Shown: positions 34,436-45,739 of the stretch, piece by piece
Layout: every line of letters starts with the position of its first letter
Numbering within the stretch: the stretch's first letter is position 1
Assembly: GCA_006538405.1 (NCBI GenBank)
Contig: BJKQ01000008.1
Span: 2,294,001 to 2,358,000 of the forward strand
Length of the DNA: 64,000 nt
From: Hansfordia pulvinata
Lineage: Eukaryota; Ascomycota; Sordariomycetes; Xylariales
Direction of reading: 5' to 3'
Notes under the pieces: model-generated
The model's input: only the letters and a program-made list of their open reading frames with translations
Told to the model about the DNA's origin: nothing
Database searches by the model: none
Translations under genes and position numbers: made by a program

Positions 34436-35523
34436 TCAGTACAGGAACAGCCGTGCCTTGGCCTCGTCCACGACCCACGCGAGGCCCTCGCCGAGGTTCT
34501 GCCCCGTCATGGCGCTGCACCGCAGCACGTGCCAGCGGTGCGTCCGGATGCCCTCGAGCCCTAGGCCCTGCAGCATCTCGGCCTCGTCCATGCACCCCTC
34601 CACATCCGTCTTGTTGGCGAGCACCAGCAGGCTGGCTCCGGAAAGGCGCTGTTTGCGATTCCCAGCGGCGGGGGTTGGGGGTGGTGTCAGCTCTGCTCGC
34701 TCGGGTTCTCGTTTTTTTTTTCTCTCTCCTTCTCGGGTGTAAAGTGACGACCAAGATTATAGAGCGGGGAAAGACGGGACATGATAAGAATCGTAGGTGG
34801 AAACGGGGGTTGGGACGGCGGCGGCAGCTCGAAAAGCAGACTTACCTCCTCCTGGAGCAGCCCGTGCAGCTCGGCGCGGCAGTCCTCGATGCGCAGCCGA
34901 TCCGTCGCGTCGACGACCCAGATGAGCGCGTCCGTCTTCTCAAAGTAGTTCCTCCAGTACGAGCGCAGCGTCTTCTGGCCGCCCACATCCCCTGCGGAAC
35001 CACCGGGCGCGCCACGCCCATCCTCGTCAGCCCCTCCTCACCTCGCCTTCACGTCGCGCCGGGATGATGTGCGGCTCCCTCTTACTCACAGATGTTCAAC
35101 TTGTATCTGCACACGCACACACACAAGGCGCCAAAGCGAGCGGATCGTCAGCGTAATGGCCCTCAGACGGAAGGGAAAGAATGGAAACCGGGAAGGGGAA
35201 GCAGAAGGCCACCGCAACTCACCCCTCGTAGTCAATAGTCTTGATGATGAAGCCCAGCGTAGGGCTGACGGTGTGGACGTCCTCGTCCATGATCTTCTTG
35301 ACAATCGTCGTCTTGCCCGCGTTGTCGAGCCCGCTGCCACCCCGTCAATCAGCTTCCTTCTTCTTTTTTTTTCATATATATATCGTTCTCCGCCGCATCT
35401 CTCTCCTTGGGTGGGGAGGGGGGCTTTGACTATCAGTTAAAAAAAGGAAATGGGTCAGGCGCACAGCATCAGGATCCTCATCTCCTTGTCCTTCAGCCGC
35501 GCCTTTCGCAGAATCGACAGCAT
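34436..35523 (-). CDS. ARL2: ADP-ribosylation factor-like GTPase ARL2 (Alp41/Cin4)
   Basis: Five exons: 35523-35465, 35333-35223, 35106-35090 (a 17-nt microexon), 34991-34846 and 34648-34436; 181 aa, the usual ARL2 size. The N-terminus [18 protein letters not shown] is diagnostic. GTPase motifs are the P-loop GLDNAGKT, switch I SPTLGF, switch II WDVGGQ, the base-recognition motif NKTD (usually NKxD) and CSA. The C-terminus [17 protein letters not shown] is also ARL2-like. No myristoylation Gly2 is present, as expected for ARL2. The protein acts with tubulin-folding cofactor D and the BART-type effector network in tubulin biogenesis. The microexon encodes only YKLNI plus split codons, and introns around it use GTGAGT donors. 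Confidence 0.95.
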
Positions 35524-36069
35524 CGTCCTTTTGTCTCTCGTGTCTTATCCTCAGCTGGGTTTGCCGGTGTTCCCTGGGTCAAGGTCCCGCGTGAGACTCT
35601 CTTTCCATCGATCGAAATGGACACGGCTCGCCTCAGAGGCGCGTTGGGCGTGGATATTGCCGTGGGGTCCTAAATGCCGTTGCAGTGTGATGTGGCAGCT
35701 GGAGGCGTCGGCCTGGCTGAGGACGCGCAAGGCCCGAAGGGCGAGGTTCGGTGCTGGCGGGGCCCCTAATTGGCACTCGCACCGCCTGTATTGGCGCTGT
35801 CACGCCCCTTGAGCACGTGACGCGCAAACAGAGGTGCGGTCATCAGCATCGACCCCGACCTTGGAGAAGTGCATCGCTCGCGATGCTTTCCACGTTGCTG
35901 CCATGGATGCTCAAAGACCCAGAGCTTGTTGGATAATCTGACTGATATCGATACTGGACCTAATAAGGTGCGGTAATCTTCGAGAACCAGCCTCCGCATA
36001 CCTCTCACCCACTTAATGGTACTGCCCCCTCACAAGCGTCTTTTTTTTTTTCCCCATCGCAATCGCATA
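35524..36069. other. noncoding region, ARL2 promoter
   Basis: Upstream of ARL2 and downstream of the DUF2235 gene. No gene is seen. Confidence 0.5.
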
Positions 36070-38251
36070 TCAGGCGCTGGTCCTTCGCGCTCTTTTTTTG
36101 TCGCTCTTTTTGGATCTCCAGTACTCCAATGCCTTGATCTGATTGACGTCAGTCTCCCTTGCGAACTCGTCGACGTGCACTTTGCCAGCTGAAAGATCCA
36201 GCAGATGCTGTTCGAACGGACCCAGCGGTTCCTCCGCCATCACACAATCTGGAGGTGCGTTCCCTGCCGGCCCAATATAATACCACTCCCAGCGCGACCC
36301 CATCTTCTCTGCCTCTCCAGCCGCGTTGGTCGTCTCAGCCCCTTCTCCGCCAGCAGTCGCAGCGCTTGTTTCGTTATGGGCTTCTGGCGGACCAGTCTCG
36401 CCAAGTTGTACAGGCGCCAATGCTCGCGACCCATCGGTGGCTTCTCCCGAAGCCGCAGCGTTTCCCCCAGCTGCGTCGACATAGCTCACTTGTCGCAGCC
36501 GCCAGTGGCGCAGTAAGGGTGCGCATCGCCAAATGCCCGTGTCGTTGAGGGCCAGTCCCTCGCATGCAAGGCGGACTCTCACGCTGCTGTGAATATTTTC
36601 ATTGGTGTTTTCAAGAAATGCTTTGATGCGTCGCCCGGTGTCCGGGCTGATCTTCTTGTACAGGCCTGGAGAGCGAGTTGCTGCCCCCACGAACTTAAAT
36701 GGGCTGTTGACCGATTCAATCTTGTGCAATGACCATGGTCGGATGGGCTTGTTCTCCTGATAGATCCGGCCCACTGCCCAGTGCGACAACCTTCTCAGGA
36801 CATCAGGTGGCGAGCAACAGCAGCCCGGCGGGCACATCTTGATCTTCCCCTTGGTTTTTGTCTTTTGGTAGTAGGACACATTTGCCTGGTACAACTTGTC
36901 GATGGAGTGGTCCACAAACTCAACTCCGATGGAAGCAAGCTGATCCATCATCCCTGCTCAAAATCAGCTGCTGGCCGATACGTCTAGTACCTGAAGGAAA
37001 GAGAGATCGGTTTCATTTCTCCCATTTATGCGGCAGGTTGACTCACAAGCCAAAGCGATGTCGGCTACTCCCTGGTCGGCCAAGCCGCCGCCCACGTTGC
37101 CATGGCTTCCGGGGAACCACACCTGACGCAGATTGGTCGCATCCTTGTTTTCTGGGTGTCTCTCCCAGAGCGTTGGGCTGAACGGCCCTCGGGTCTCGTC
37201 CAGTGCGAGTGCGTGGAATGCGTTTTCGATCTGGGCGCACAGGTTCGTGTTGTAGAACTTGAATTTTTGAGACTGTCAGCTTCGGGCGGTCTCGTGTGAT
37301 CGGGGAAACCGGAGACTTATTCTTTGACGCTGCGCTTGATCCCAAGGCCTGAGAGAAACTGGTTGTCCGGCACTCCGAGGCTACCAACCGTGTCCTAAAC
37401 AGCTGTTGTTGTCAATAAGGAATCAAAAGCCGGTCTGAGGATGGCACGAACCAACAGCTTTGACGTTGATCCAGTCGCCGTTACCCTGCTTCTGGCGGAC
37501 GCGAGCAAACCCGCCCTGGGCCGTGTCAGCAGGAGCAACACATCCTTGATGGTGACCATTACCTCGACAAGTCTCCTCCGGTACTCTTCTTTTGCGCCCA
37601 TGCCCCGAGGCTTGTTCGAGAAAGGCAGGTCGGGGAATTGGTCCTTGTACTTTTCGTTCATCCAGTTCTGCATGTCTTTGAAGACTGGGTAGAAATGATC
37701 CATGCCCTCGCGGGTCAGCAGGCCCAGGTCGGACACCATGCCAGCCACCGCCCGGGCCGTGTAGGCGCCGCGGCTGAAGCCCAGGAGAATGATTTCGTCT
37801 CCATCGACGTAGTTGGCGCACAGGAAAGCATAAGCCTCCCGAATATTCTACGACAGGTTCCTCGCGTCAGCTTTCCGGGTCGGTCACTGCCCGCGCTTGC
37901 ATCGCCGCAACGAACCTCGGCTATCCCGATCCCGAAGGCACCTCCGAGGATCTTGTCGAGCGCGTTGGAGTTCGATCCAACACCGGCGTGGTAGTAGATG
38001 ATCTGAAATGTGCCATCCGAGCACTCTCTCTTGAAACACCGCGAGATGCGGGTAACGTTGGACGGGATCTGTATTGATGGCAGTTTATTGGTCGAGGAAG
38101 GCTTCACGTAGCCGTTGTCGCTGCAGGGCTGTCAGTCGAAGAACCCACTCGATCTCTTGGCCGCACGCTGTCCTTACGAGTTCTGCTAGGTTCCATCGCA
38201 GCAGACAATGATGCGCTTCTTCTGGGCCGCGGAGAACCAGTGCGATGCCAT
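36070..38251 (-). pseudogene. DUF2235 (Tle1-like) alpha/beta hydrolase with premature TAG at a conserved Trp
   Basis: Seven family-like exons: 38251-38178, 38120-37916, 37847-37563, 37515-37452, 37402-37320, 37272-37047 and 36953-36070; about 606 codons. They carry KKRIIVCCDGT, YYHAGVG, the nucleophile elbow LLGFSRGAYTAR, DTVGSLG, FYNTNLCAQIENAFHALALDE, and WFPGSHGNVGGG. DUF2235 proteins are Ser-His-Asp hydrolases related to bacterial Tle1 phospholipases. Lesions are as follows. Codon 22 is TAG (38188-38186) where the family has the Trp of CDGTW. A second TAG (37397-37395) sits at the Trp of GVWDTVGSLG if the upstream acceptor is used. After exon 5 the donor lacks its G (GAA/TAAGTC), leaving an in-frame TAA. 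The rest of the frame is intact over 600 codons, so any decay is recent. RNA editing of the TAG codons is an alternative. Confidence 0.75.
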
Positions 38252-39600
38252 TGTCGTGGAGGCAAGGTGTCAGTGGCGCGAGAGTAGAGATACCAAAATA
38301 ATATATAATGTGTCAGTGTTGAAGAGGCGTGCGGTTGTGCCTTTCGCCTCGGCTTGCATCTCCGCCGCTTAGGGCTGATGGCGAAGACCGCCCAGTGGTG
38401 TTTACGATAGAAAAGACATCGCACGTCCATGGTCAAGGATCCGAATGGTGCCAGTCAGAGGCGGCAGTTTCCTCGGCGATTTCGGAATGCTGCAAGGCAA
38501 CCACGACCTGGATAAGGTACCGAGCCTGCAAAATGTTCCTGGGCGGTTCTTGGTCTGTTCTCGGCGATAACTCGCAAGTTTTCGCTCCAGGGGCAGCTCG
38601 GATAAGGAAGGGGGTGCAACATTGCAGTATTCTCGAGAGCAACTTTTGGTCAGCACCGAATCCACAGAAGAGGCTCCCGCATTCTTCCCATTTCTCCCCT
38701 CCATCACCGGGAACACGCGCCGAGGACATGGAGCGCAGCCCGTCTGCACCCCCTCTTTCGACGATCCCTGGCCGCTTTGTGCAACCTCTATCATGAAGGG
38801 CATGCCAGACAGAACTAAACACGAGGCTTGACCACTGCTTAACGTATCAGGCGAACGCCAGCCCTTTAGTACGGCATCTCGGCCAGGCTCACCCCGCGAT
38901 CCGGTTGCTTACAATCTACCTCGCGCACTATTGCTTTGTCAAGTTGCCCTTCAGCAACAACAGTTGTTTTCCTTTCTTTCTTTTTTTCTTTCTTTCTTTC
39001 GCAGTCCTCCCAACGTTGGCGCTGGCGCACTGCGCCCTCTGCTTACTGGCAGTCTGTTTCGCCTGGATGCTCTACTAATTGGGCCTGGTACACATATTTT
39101 TGGCGAAGCTGCTTGGTGCCTGCTTCGTAAAGATGATGGCTTCGGTGGAGATAATAAGTAGGTCTCAGCTGCAACGAGGCACGGCCGTCTCACTGAGATC
39201 AGCCCTACAATCACATGCTTCCAGTCGCCAGGAAATGCTTGACAGGCGCACTGATAGCGGTGGCTGTGATTTTGAGTGAGAGTGATTTGTTATTATCATT
39301 AACCAAGTGGCCAGTATAGTGTGGTCATAGTAGTGGGGTGGTGATACATCAAGGATACAGCAACACACCCCCAACTCCTGCATCTGTCGCGAAGCCCTCG
39401 CTTTGGCCTCGCCGAGCTTGCCGTCGACGGGGTTGCTCGCATGTTTCCCTACGTTATCCCGGCCCCGCTCTTGGTGCCCGTAGCCCCGGACGTCGTTGAA
39501 TCCAAAACAGCACCTCGCCAAATTTTGAACAGTGAAAGAAGACGAAGGAACCCTAGAATTGATACAGAGAATGGCAACGCAAAACGTCGAGCGACGAAGC
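38252..39600. other. 1.3 kb noncoding region
   Basis: Promoter of the DUF2235 gene and 3' flank of SUR2. A T-rich tract lies near 38970-39000. No gene is seen. Confidence 0.5.
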
Positions 39601-40800
39601 CTAATTCGACTTTGCCGAGTTCTTCTTGGCTTCCGCCTCGAGGAACATCTGCGCGTTGTTCCGTGATCTTTCGTACTTGAGGCTGGTGTCCCCTTTCCAG
39701 ATGGTCCCGAGGATTCGGTCCCAGAAGGTGAAGAATGGCTGGGAGAAGTTGGTCTTGATGCCCCAGCTTTGGTGGTGAATGTCGTGGTAGGTGGCGTTGT
39801 TGCCGGAGATGTGCTGCAGAGGATCCCACGGGAAGTTGTAGCCGCAATGGTCATCGACCGTCTTGAGCGTCGAGAAGATGAAGAAGAACATGCCCTGGCG
39901 GGGGGTCATGAGAGCCAGTTTGTAGGCGAGTCCGGCGCCAGCCGTGTCGAGCAGGAAGCCCTCGAATGGGTGGTTGTACAACGCTCCGTAGGCGTAGGGA
40001 ACGTAGAGTCGGTGATGTCTTGAGTGGAATTTGGCTGCGCATCCAAGTTAGCGATCGGAGTTCCAAGAACGCACCGGAAACAGCTTCAAGGTCAGGCGGG
40101 CCAACTTACTATACAGCCACTTGTTCATGTGCATAGCCCGATGGAGGAAGTACTGCCAGCTGTCGAGGAAGGCAACGGCCACAAAAAGCTGCACGGCGGG
40201 AACAACCAAGTAGTAAATGGCATTGGCGACCATCAGTTCCCAGGCAGCGAACGTGGGAACGGGAAGCCCGTCAGGTCCAGGAATGGACGAGGTCAGGAAA
40301 GGATAATGACCACCAGCCAAGGCGCCAGCCAGCAGGGGATGCGAGGGGGACATATTCTTGGCAATGGTGGCGGCATTGAGGCCAAGCAGGCCGAGGGCAG
40401 CGGGCAAGGCGCGCTGGGCGAGCCTGATGCGGGTGGCCCAGACAGCGAGTTCGTGGTCCTCATGGCCGGTCATTTGGGGCGGGTCGGTGAAGCTTAGCAG
40501 CATGGAGACGCCGGCCTGGATGACCTGCTGGATTATGACATCGCGGAAAACCTCGAATCGGGAGGCGCGGTTGCGCTGAGCGATCTCGGCGGGTGTGTGG
40601 AGGCGGTACTGAGGGAAGAAGTCGTAGACGTCGATGAAGTGGAAAAAGGCTGAGAAGAGCCAGTAAACGATGGTGGGGGAGATGACGGAGAGGTAGAAGT
40701 CGGGCAGCCAGGGGATGATGTCGGGCTTCTCGGAAACGATGTACGAAGGCAGCGGGGGAAGGTCGGCGCCGGCCAAAGGCAGCGAGAAGTTGGCGGCCAT
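39601..40800 (-). CDS. SUR2: sphinganine C4-hydroxylase (SUR2-type)
   Basis: Two exons, 40800-40110 and 40034-39601, 374 aa (donor GTAAGT, acceptor GCGCAG with CTAAC branch). It converts dihydrosphingosine to phytosphingosine in the ER membrane, an early step of fungal sphingolipid synthesis. It belongs to the fatty-acid hydroxylase superfamily with a di-iron site held by three His boxes, all visible: HRAMH at about 221, HSRHH at about 235 (just across the splice) and HDIHH near 310. Hydrophobic segments precede and separate them. The start at 40800 (MAANFSLPLAG) was chosen because the longer upstream frame is low-complexity and unlike the family. It is divergent from TCTP, separated by 3.6 kb. 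Confidence 0.93.
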
Positions 40801-43800
40801 GACGACGGCAGCGGCGGCGGGCAGCGCCACGGAGCGTGCAGCAGCCAGTCGCCGGGCACCGAGCGGCCCGGTAGTGTCGACAGGAGGAGCGGTGACGGCT
40901 TGTATGGCCGTGGGCGTGACCGAGGGCGCGGGCGCGGGCGCGGACTGGGCGTGTGGTGGCGTGTAGCGGAGGGGAGGTGTCGATGAGCGCGGCGCGCGAC
41001 GTGGGTGGTGGGATGACGGGACAGAAAAGGGGAAGGAGGGCGAGCAGCGAAGGTGAAGAGAAGAGGTGGAATTAAAAAGAAGCCTGGGCGCGCCGGGTCG
41101 AGCCGAGGCGGGTATGAAGTAGGAAGGATTGACGTGGACGTTGTCGTAGGAGCGGACAGGCGGACAGAAGCGAAAGGAGAGTAAAAGGAGAGTATCGAGG
41201 CGAGTCAGAGTCGAGAGCCCGCGGGTTGGAGATGCAGCAACATTGGACGGATGGGATGAAAATGGATTGGATGAGTGAGGGAGAAGGAGGTACAGTGACT
41301 CGTCGGGTGCAGGTGCGGTCATGGATTCGACGGGACCTACGAGTACCCAGGCACCCAGGAGGCACGCCAGGGCTGATTTCCAGTTGGAGGGCCGAGGCGG
41401 GTGGGTAAGGGCTCCTAATCCGTGCTGGAGGCCGTCAGAGACACCCACTCAACGCGTCGTACGAGTACGAGTACAAGGGTTCCCTCCCATATGTGTACGA
41501 GTGAGTACACGTACTTGCTCGCCCTCATTTCATGGCCAGTGGCACGCACGGCCAAGCCCCAGCAGCGACGCATCCGACCAGCGCGGGCGCCTGTGACGTG
41601 GGCTGCGTATAGGTATGTAAAAACTTGAAGCTGTCTCAGCAGTCTGCTCCCGTGGTCGTTCATTCATTGCAATCGCTTGCAAGCCCGGATGCACAAGCTT
41701 GAAGAACACTCCCAGCGTGTAGATGGATGTGTGTGTCTTCGGGCCTTAGCAGCGACCCGAGAACCCCGGAATTGGTCACATGGGTACAGGAACGTCGGGC
41801 TGGCACTGGGACGATCAGAGGGCCGAGAGAGCCGAGTCATGACGACGGGACTTGGATAGGCATGGATAGGACCAGTGCCGCCTGATTCCAGGTGGCGGTA
41901 CTCCCCAAGTGCGTGGCTTTGTAGTGTGAAGGGAAGTACCACTGCCGGTGCTAAGAGACAGAACCCACTTCGCGAGTACCTATACCTACCTCATGTATCT
42001 ACCTCAGCTGATGGACGCAGATAAGATCTAACGAGATGGATAGCATGGATGGGGTTCGCCATATGGACATCGACCGGCCGTGTGTGTCTGAGCAAGCTCA
42101 ACGAGGTACTGATACTCGTGGCCGATGCCGCTCGCCCACGTTGGGCACCCAAGAGCGTGCTCGGCGCATGAAGCAACCTCCGAGGCATGGAGAATAGGTA
42201 CAGAAAGGGGTGCAACGCGCGGTTCGACGCCTGATCAGGGCTGCCCATCGGCCTCGGGCAGACATCGCAGACGTGGTGGGCTGGTGGCAGTACTCGTACG
42301 AATACCTGATAGAAACAGGTGAGCAAAGCTTGCCATTGTAATGAGCCCTCGCGCGCGCACCATTAGAACTGCAGACGTACTCCGCAATGCACCCAGTAGA
42401 ACTCATCGAGACTGACCCTCCACGCACTCTTAATTGGCCTCTGTGAAGCTCTCGGGTCAATATGGCTGGTCTTTTGACAGTGCCGGCAACGCCGACGACA
42501 ACAACCGATTTTTTCTGGCCTGTGTACCTACCAGTTTTCTATCCAATATTTTTTTTTTTGGCTCCCGGCGCACGGCGCACCCGCGTACGCCGCGCTTGCC
42601 TGTGCTGTGGTCTCCATTTTATTAGGTACCTCTTTACGGGTCATCTCGCGGCCGTGCGAGTGGAAACGCGACCGAACGCGGCAGGCTCCTGGGCGGGCTG
42701 TCGCAGCTGTTTGCGTGCGGCCTGAATGTGCCTAGCGCGCGCATCTGGCACAGACGCTGGCATCCTTGTCCTGTGCCATGTGCATGCAGATCATATCACC
42801 AAGACACATGCGAGTGGCTTGTATGTGTACTTGCTTGCAGCTGAGTCGACTTCCAACGCGGGATTCGACTCGAACGATGGCGCAACACACGACGGGCGCT
42901 TCTCTGCCCCGTACCGTACACTCATGATAGCAGCGTCTGCTCTGTACTCGTAGCCAGCCGGCGGCAAGGAGACTCGCCAGGCAGCGCGGTGGCCGCATGG
43001 CGACAGGATCGAATGTTGACGGCACTGGCATTTCCGAGCAACAGCCCACTTGGGGGCCCTCTTCCTCCGGTTTAGGCCCGTCCCATGCTCTTGGCGGTCT
43101 CCAGCAGTCGAATCGCAATTTCAGGCATCCGCGGACCCCGTCGAGCCCGTTTTCTCACGTGCCTGGTATCGATCAACCGTCCTTTCCTGCAAGCCTGCCG
43201 TTTGTACGGGTACGCGGAGGACTCGAAAGGTAGGACAGGAGTGTTTTTGTCGGACATGCGGATAATGAGGCAATACGCGCCTGCCATGGGCTGAGCCACG
43301 GCAACCCATCGGCCACCTATGCGACACAGCGCCTCGTCCCACTTTGGCTACGTCTGTCATTGTGGCTGATGGGCGGCTGGGGTTGCTGACACACATATAC
43401 GGCGTATTCGTACGATCGTGCAGAGGTGGGAGGCTTGGTGGGGTGATGTTGGTGGCAACCTTGACTGACCTGTGTAGCAATATAACAACACGTTTTCTAC
43501 TGATCTGACACCCATACACGGGAAACGGGAAGTCCTAGGAAAAGGGGCATTCACGGCATCCTGATAGAAGTCCACGGCGTCCCCGAAAGATATCTATCCT
43601 GTTGAAGCAGCTGGGGAAGTGTGATCGAGGCAACTGTTGGTCGACATCAAGAAAAACCTTGGCTATAAGCCTCTGTCTCGATGTGTGATGACTGAGTACG
43701 AAGCTTGCGTGCTCGTACGCGTACACAATACTCATACTCAATTCAGTCTTGGCTACCCGCCGCATCATGTTGAATTTGGATGTTCCCCTAGCGGGCAAAA

Positions 43801-44412
43801 TCGACTTCACATGGGGAAACCAAATTCGCAGACTACAAATCCAGATTATGCAAGAAACGCATACAAGTCACGTATTGAGTAATGGGGCTACGGACTAGTG
43901 CAGATTCGGATTAGGAGACTCTCACAGAGTCTGGCCTCTGATGGTCAATTTTCTTCCCCAGCCTGGGCCGCGCCCCGCCACCCGATTCCCGGCTCCTGAG
44001 TGGCCGCTCCTGCCCGCCCTGTCCGCTCAGGGCCCCTTTGCCCCTCCTGCCCGCGTTGTTCTGGCTCGCAGGGTCTTCTCTCCCATGCGCTTGTACCCCC
44101 CGCCCGCTCCTTGGCTGTGGCCCGCTCCGTGCGACGCCCCCAGGGTACATCCGCGTCGCGCCCTCAACCGCCGCATTGCATTCATGCCCCTCCTTCCCAC
44201 TCCCGCCCTGTCTGGTCTTTTCGATGGGAGTTTTTTTTTCTGGCAATCCTGCTCCCGGCTGCTGTAACCCCCGCCTCAGGGTTCTGAAGCCAAGTACCTA
44301 CTTCTTCCCCTCTTCCCCCCTTTCCCTCCAAGCCGTTGCCGCCATCTGTCTCCTCCATCTCCTTCCATCCAACCTCTGAATACATCGTCCTACGCCCTTC
44401 CAAACCGCCAAA
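40801..44412. other. 3.6 kb noncoding region between SUR2 and TCTP
   Basis: Divergent upstream region of two highly expressed housekeeping-type genes. It contains GTACGAGTA motifs at 41459-41474 (two overlapping) and 42291-42299. Positions 44200-44412 are a C/T-rich leader of TCTP. No gene was recognised. Confidence 0.5.
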
Positions 44413-45321
44413 ATGAAGATTTACGAGGTAAGCCCATGCCCCCCCGCTCCCGTCACTCTCGTCGCATTCTCGTCCATCGGCGTGTGGCGAGGCGTCGTTC
44501 GATCTTCTCTGCTTCCACCCATGGAAATCCACCGCGGACTGCTGGCTGACCCTGGTTTTGTTCCCTTTCGCAGGATATCATGATCGAGTCGGGCGACAAG
44601 GAGATCATCTCCGACTCGTTCGATCTCAAGGAGATCGACGGTGTTGTCTACGAGGCTGACTGCGCCATGATCGAGATCGGTGCCGTCGCCGTCGGTATGT
44701 CCTACTCCCACCCAAGCAGACGAGCACAAGGCTTCTTTTCCCAGAGCGCAATATCGTTCTGACTCTCTCGCAGACACCGGTGCCAACGCCTCCGCCGAGG
44801 AGGCCGCCGAGGACCTCGATGACGGCGCCCAGAAGGTCAACAACATCCTGCACAACTTCCGCTACCAGGAGACCGCCTTCGACAAGAAGTCTTACACCGC
44901 TTACATGAAGGGTAAGTGAGCACGCTCGCCTCGGGCTGAATCGAAAACTCGCCCCTCGATCACTGCTAACGTCGAACTTTCGCCTAAAGGTTACATGGGC
45001 GGTGTTGCCAAGAAGATGGCTGAGATGGGCAAGACCCCCGAGGAGGTTGCCGACTTCAAGGCCAGGGCTGCTCCCATGTTCAAGAAGATCCTCTCCAAGT
45101 TCGGTGACTACGAGTTCTTCACCGGCCCCTCTGGTGACCCGGATGGAATGTAAGCTCGCTCTCCCATTGCGCTCCCCTGCCTATCCATGGTCTTCTATCG
45201 CGGCCAATTTGCTGACCCATTTCCTCTAATTGATAGGGTCATCCTGCTTAACTACCGCGAGGACGGTGTCACTCCCTACGTGACCATCTGGAAGCACGGC
45301 CTCAAGGAGATCAAGGTTTAA
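44413..45321 (+). CDS. TMA19: translationally controlled tumour protein homologue (TCTP/Tma19)
   Basis: Five exons: 44413-44427, 44574-44694, 44774-44911, 44990-45149 and 45237-45321; 172 aa, the usual size. Exon 1 encodes just MKIYE, a common fungal arrangement. Diagnostic sequence includes [20 protein letters not shown], a [10 protein letters not shown] segment, the acidic flexible loop with [13 protein letters not shown], the helical hairpin [17 protein letters not shown] and the C-terminal LLNYREDG...[15 protein letters not shown] is an abundant, ribosome-associated cytosolic protein linked to growth, stress response and calcium binding. All five joins keep frame with GTAAGY/GTATGT donors. 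Confidence 0.97.
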
Positions 45322-45739
45322 GGTGGTTCTCCTTGGGCGACGAGACGAAGGGACGATGATGAATTTCCTATCTATTAACAGCATCAGCCGGAAATACGTG
45401 ACCATTTGGGAAAAAGGTGGCGATTCCTGTCAACGACATTGAGCCCGGGCAAAGACAGCCCCAGAGGCCAGGTTGACAAAATGAAGATATCACACGATTC
45501 AGATGACATGAATGTTGGAAACTGCCCAGCAGTCTTTTGATTCACTCGCAAGCTTAGATGGCTCTGTATTGCCCCGGGATGACACAGGTACTTTGTAAAT
45601 TCTTTCGCCTTGGGGGTCCTCAGCCAACTCGCAGGTCATCTGGGCATGCAGATGAAATGCGACTGGCTACTCTGACGCTATCTGCAATCGTGGACAAACA
45701 AAATCAGGCCCGGCAACCTCGCTCGCCGTGGAAAGAGAA
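45322..45739. other. intergenic region between convergent genes
   Basis: 3' flanks of TCTP and the proline-rich protein gene. Nothing is recognised. Confidence 0.5.

Noticed and set aside
36070..38251. Heavy RIP in the DUF2235 gene
   Set aside because: Only two or three candidate changes in 2 kb and GC content stays high, unlike typical RIP-mutated DNA with many C-to-T changes.
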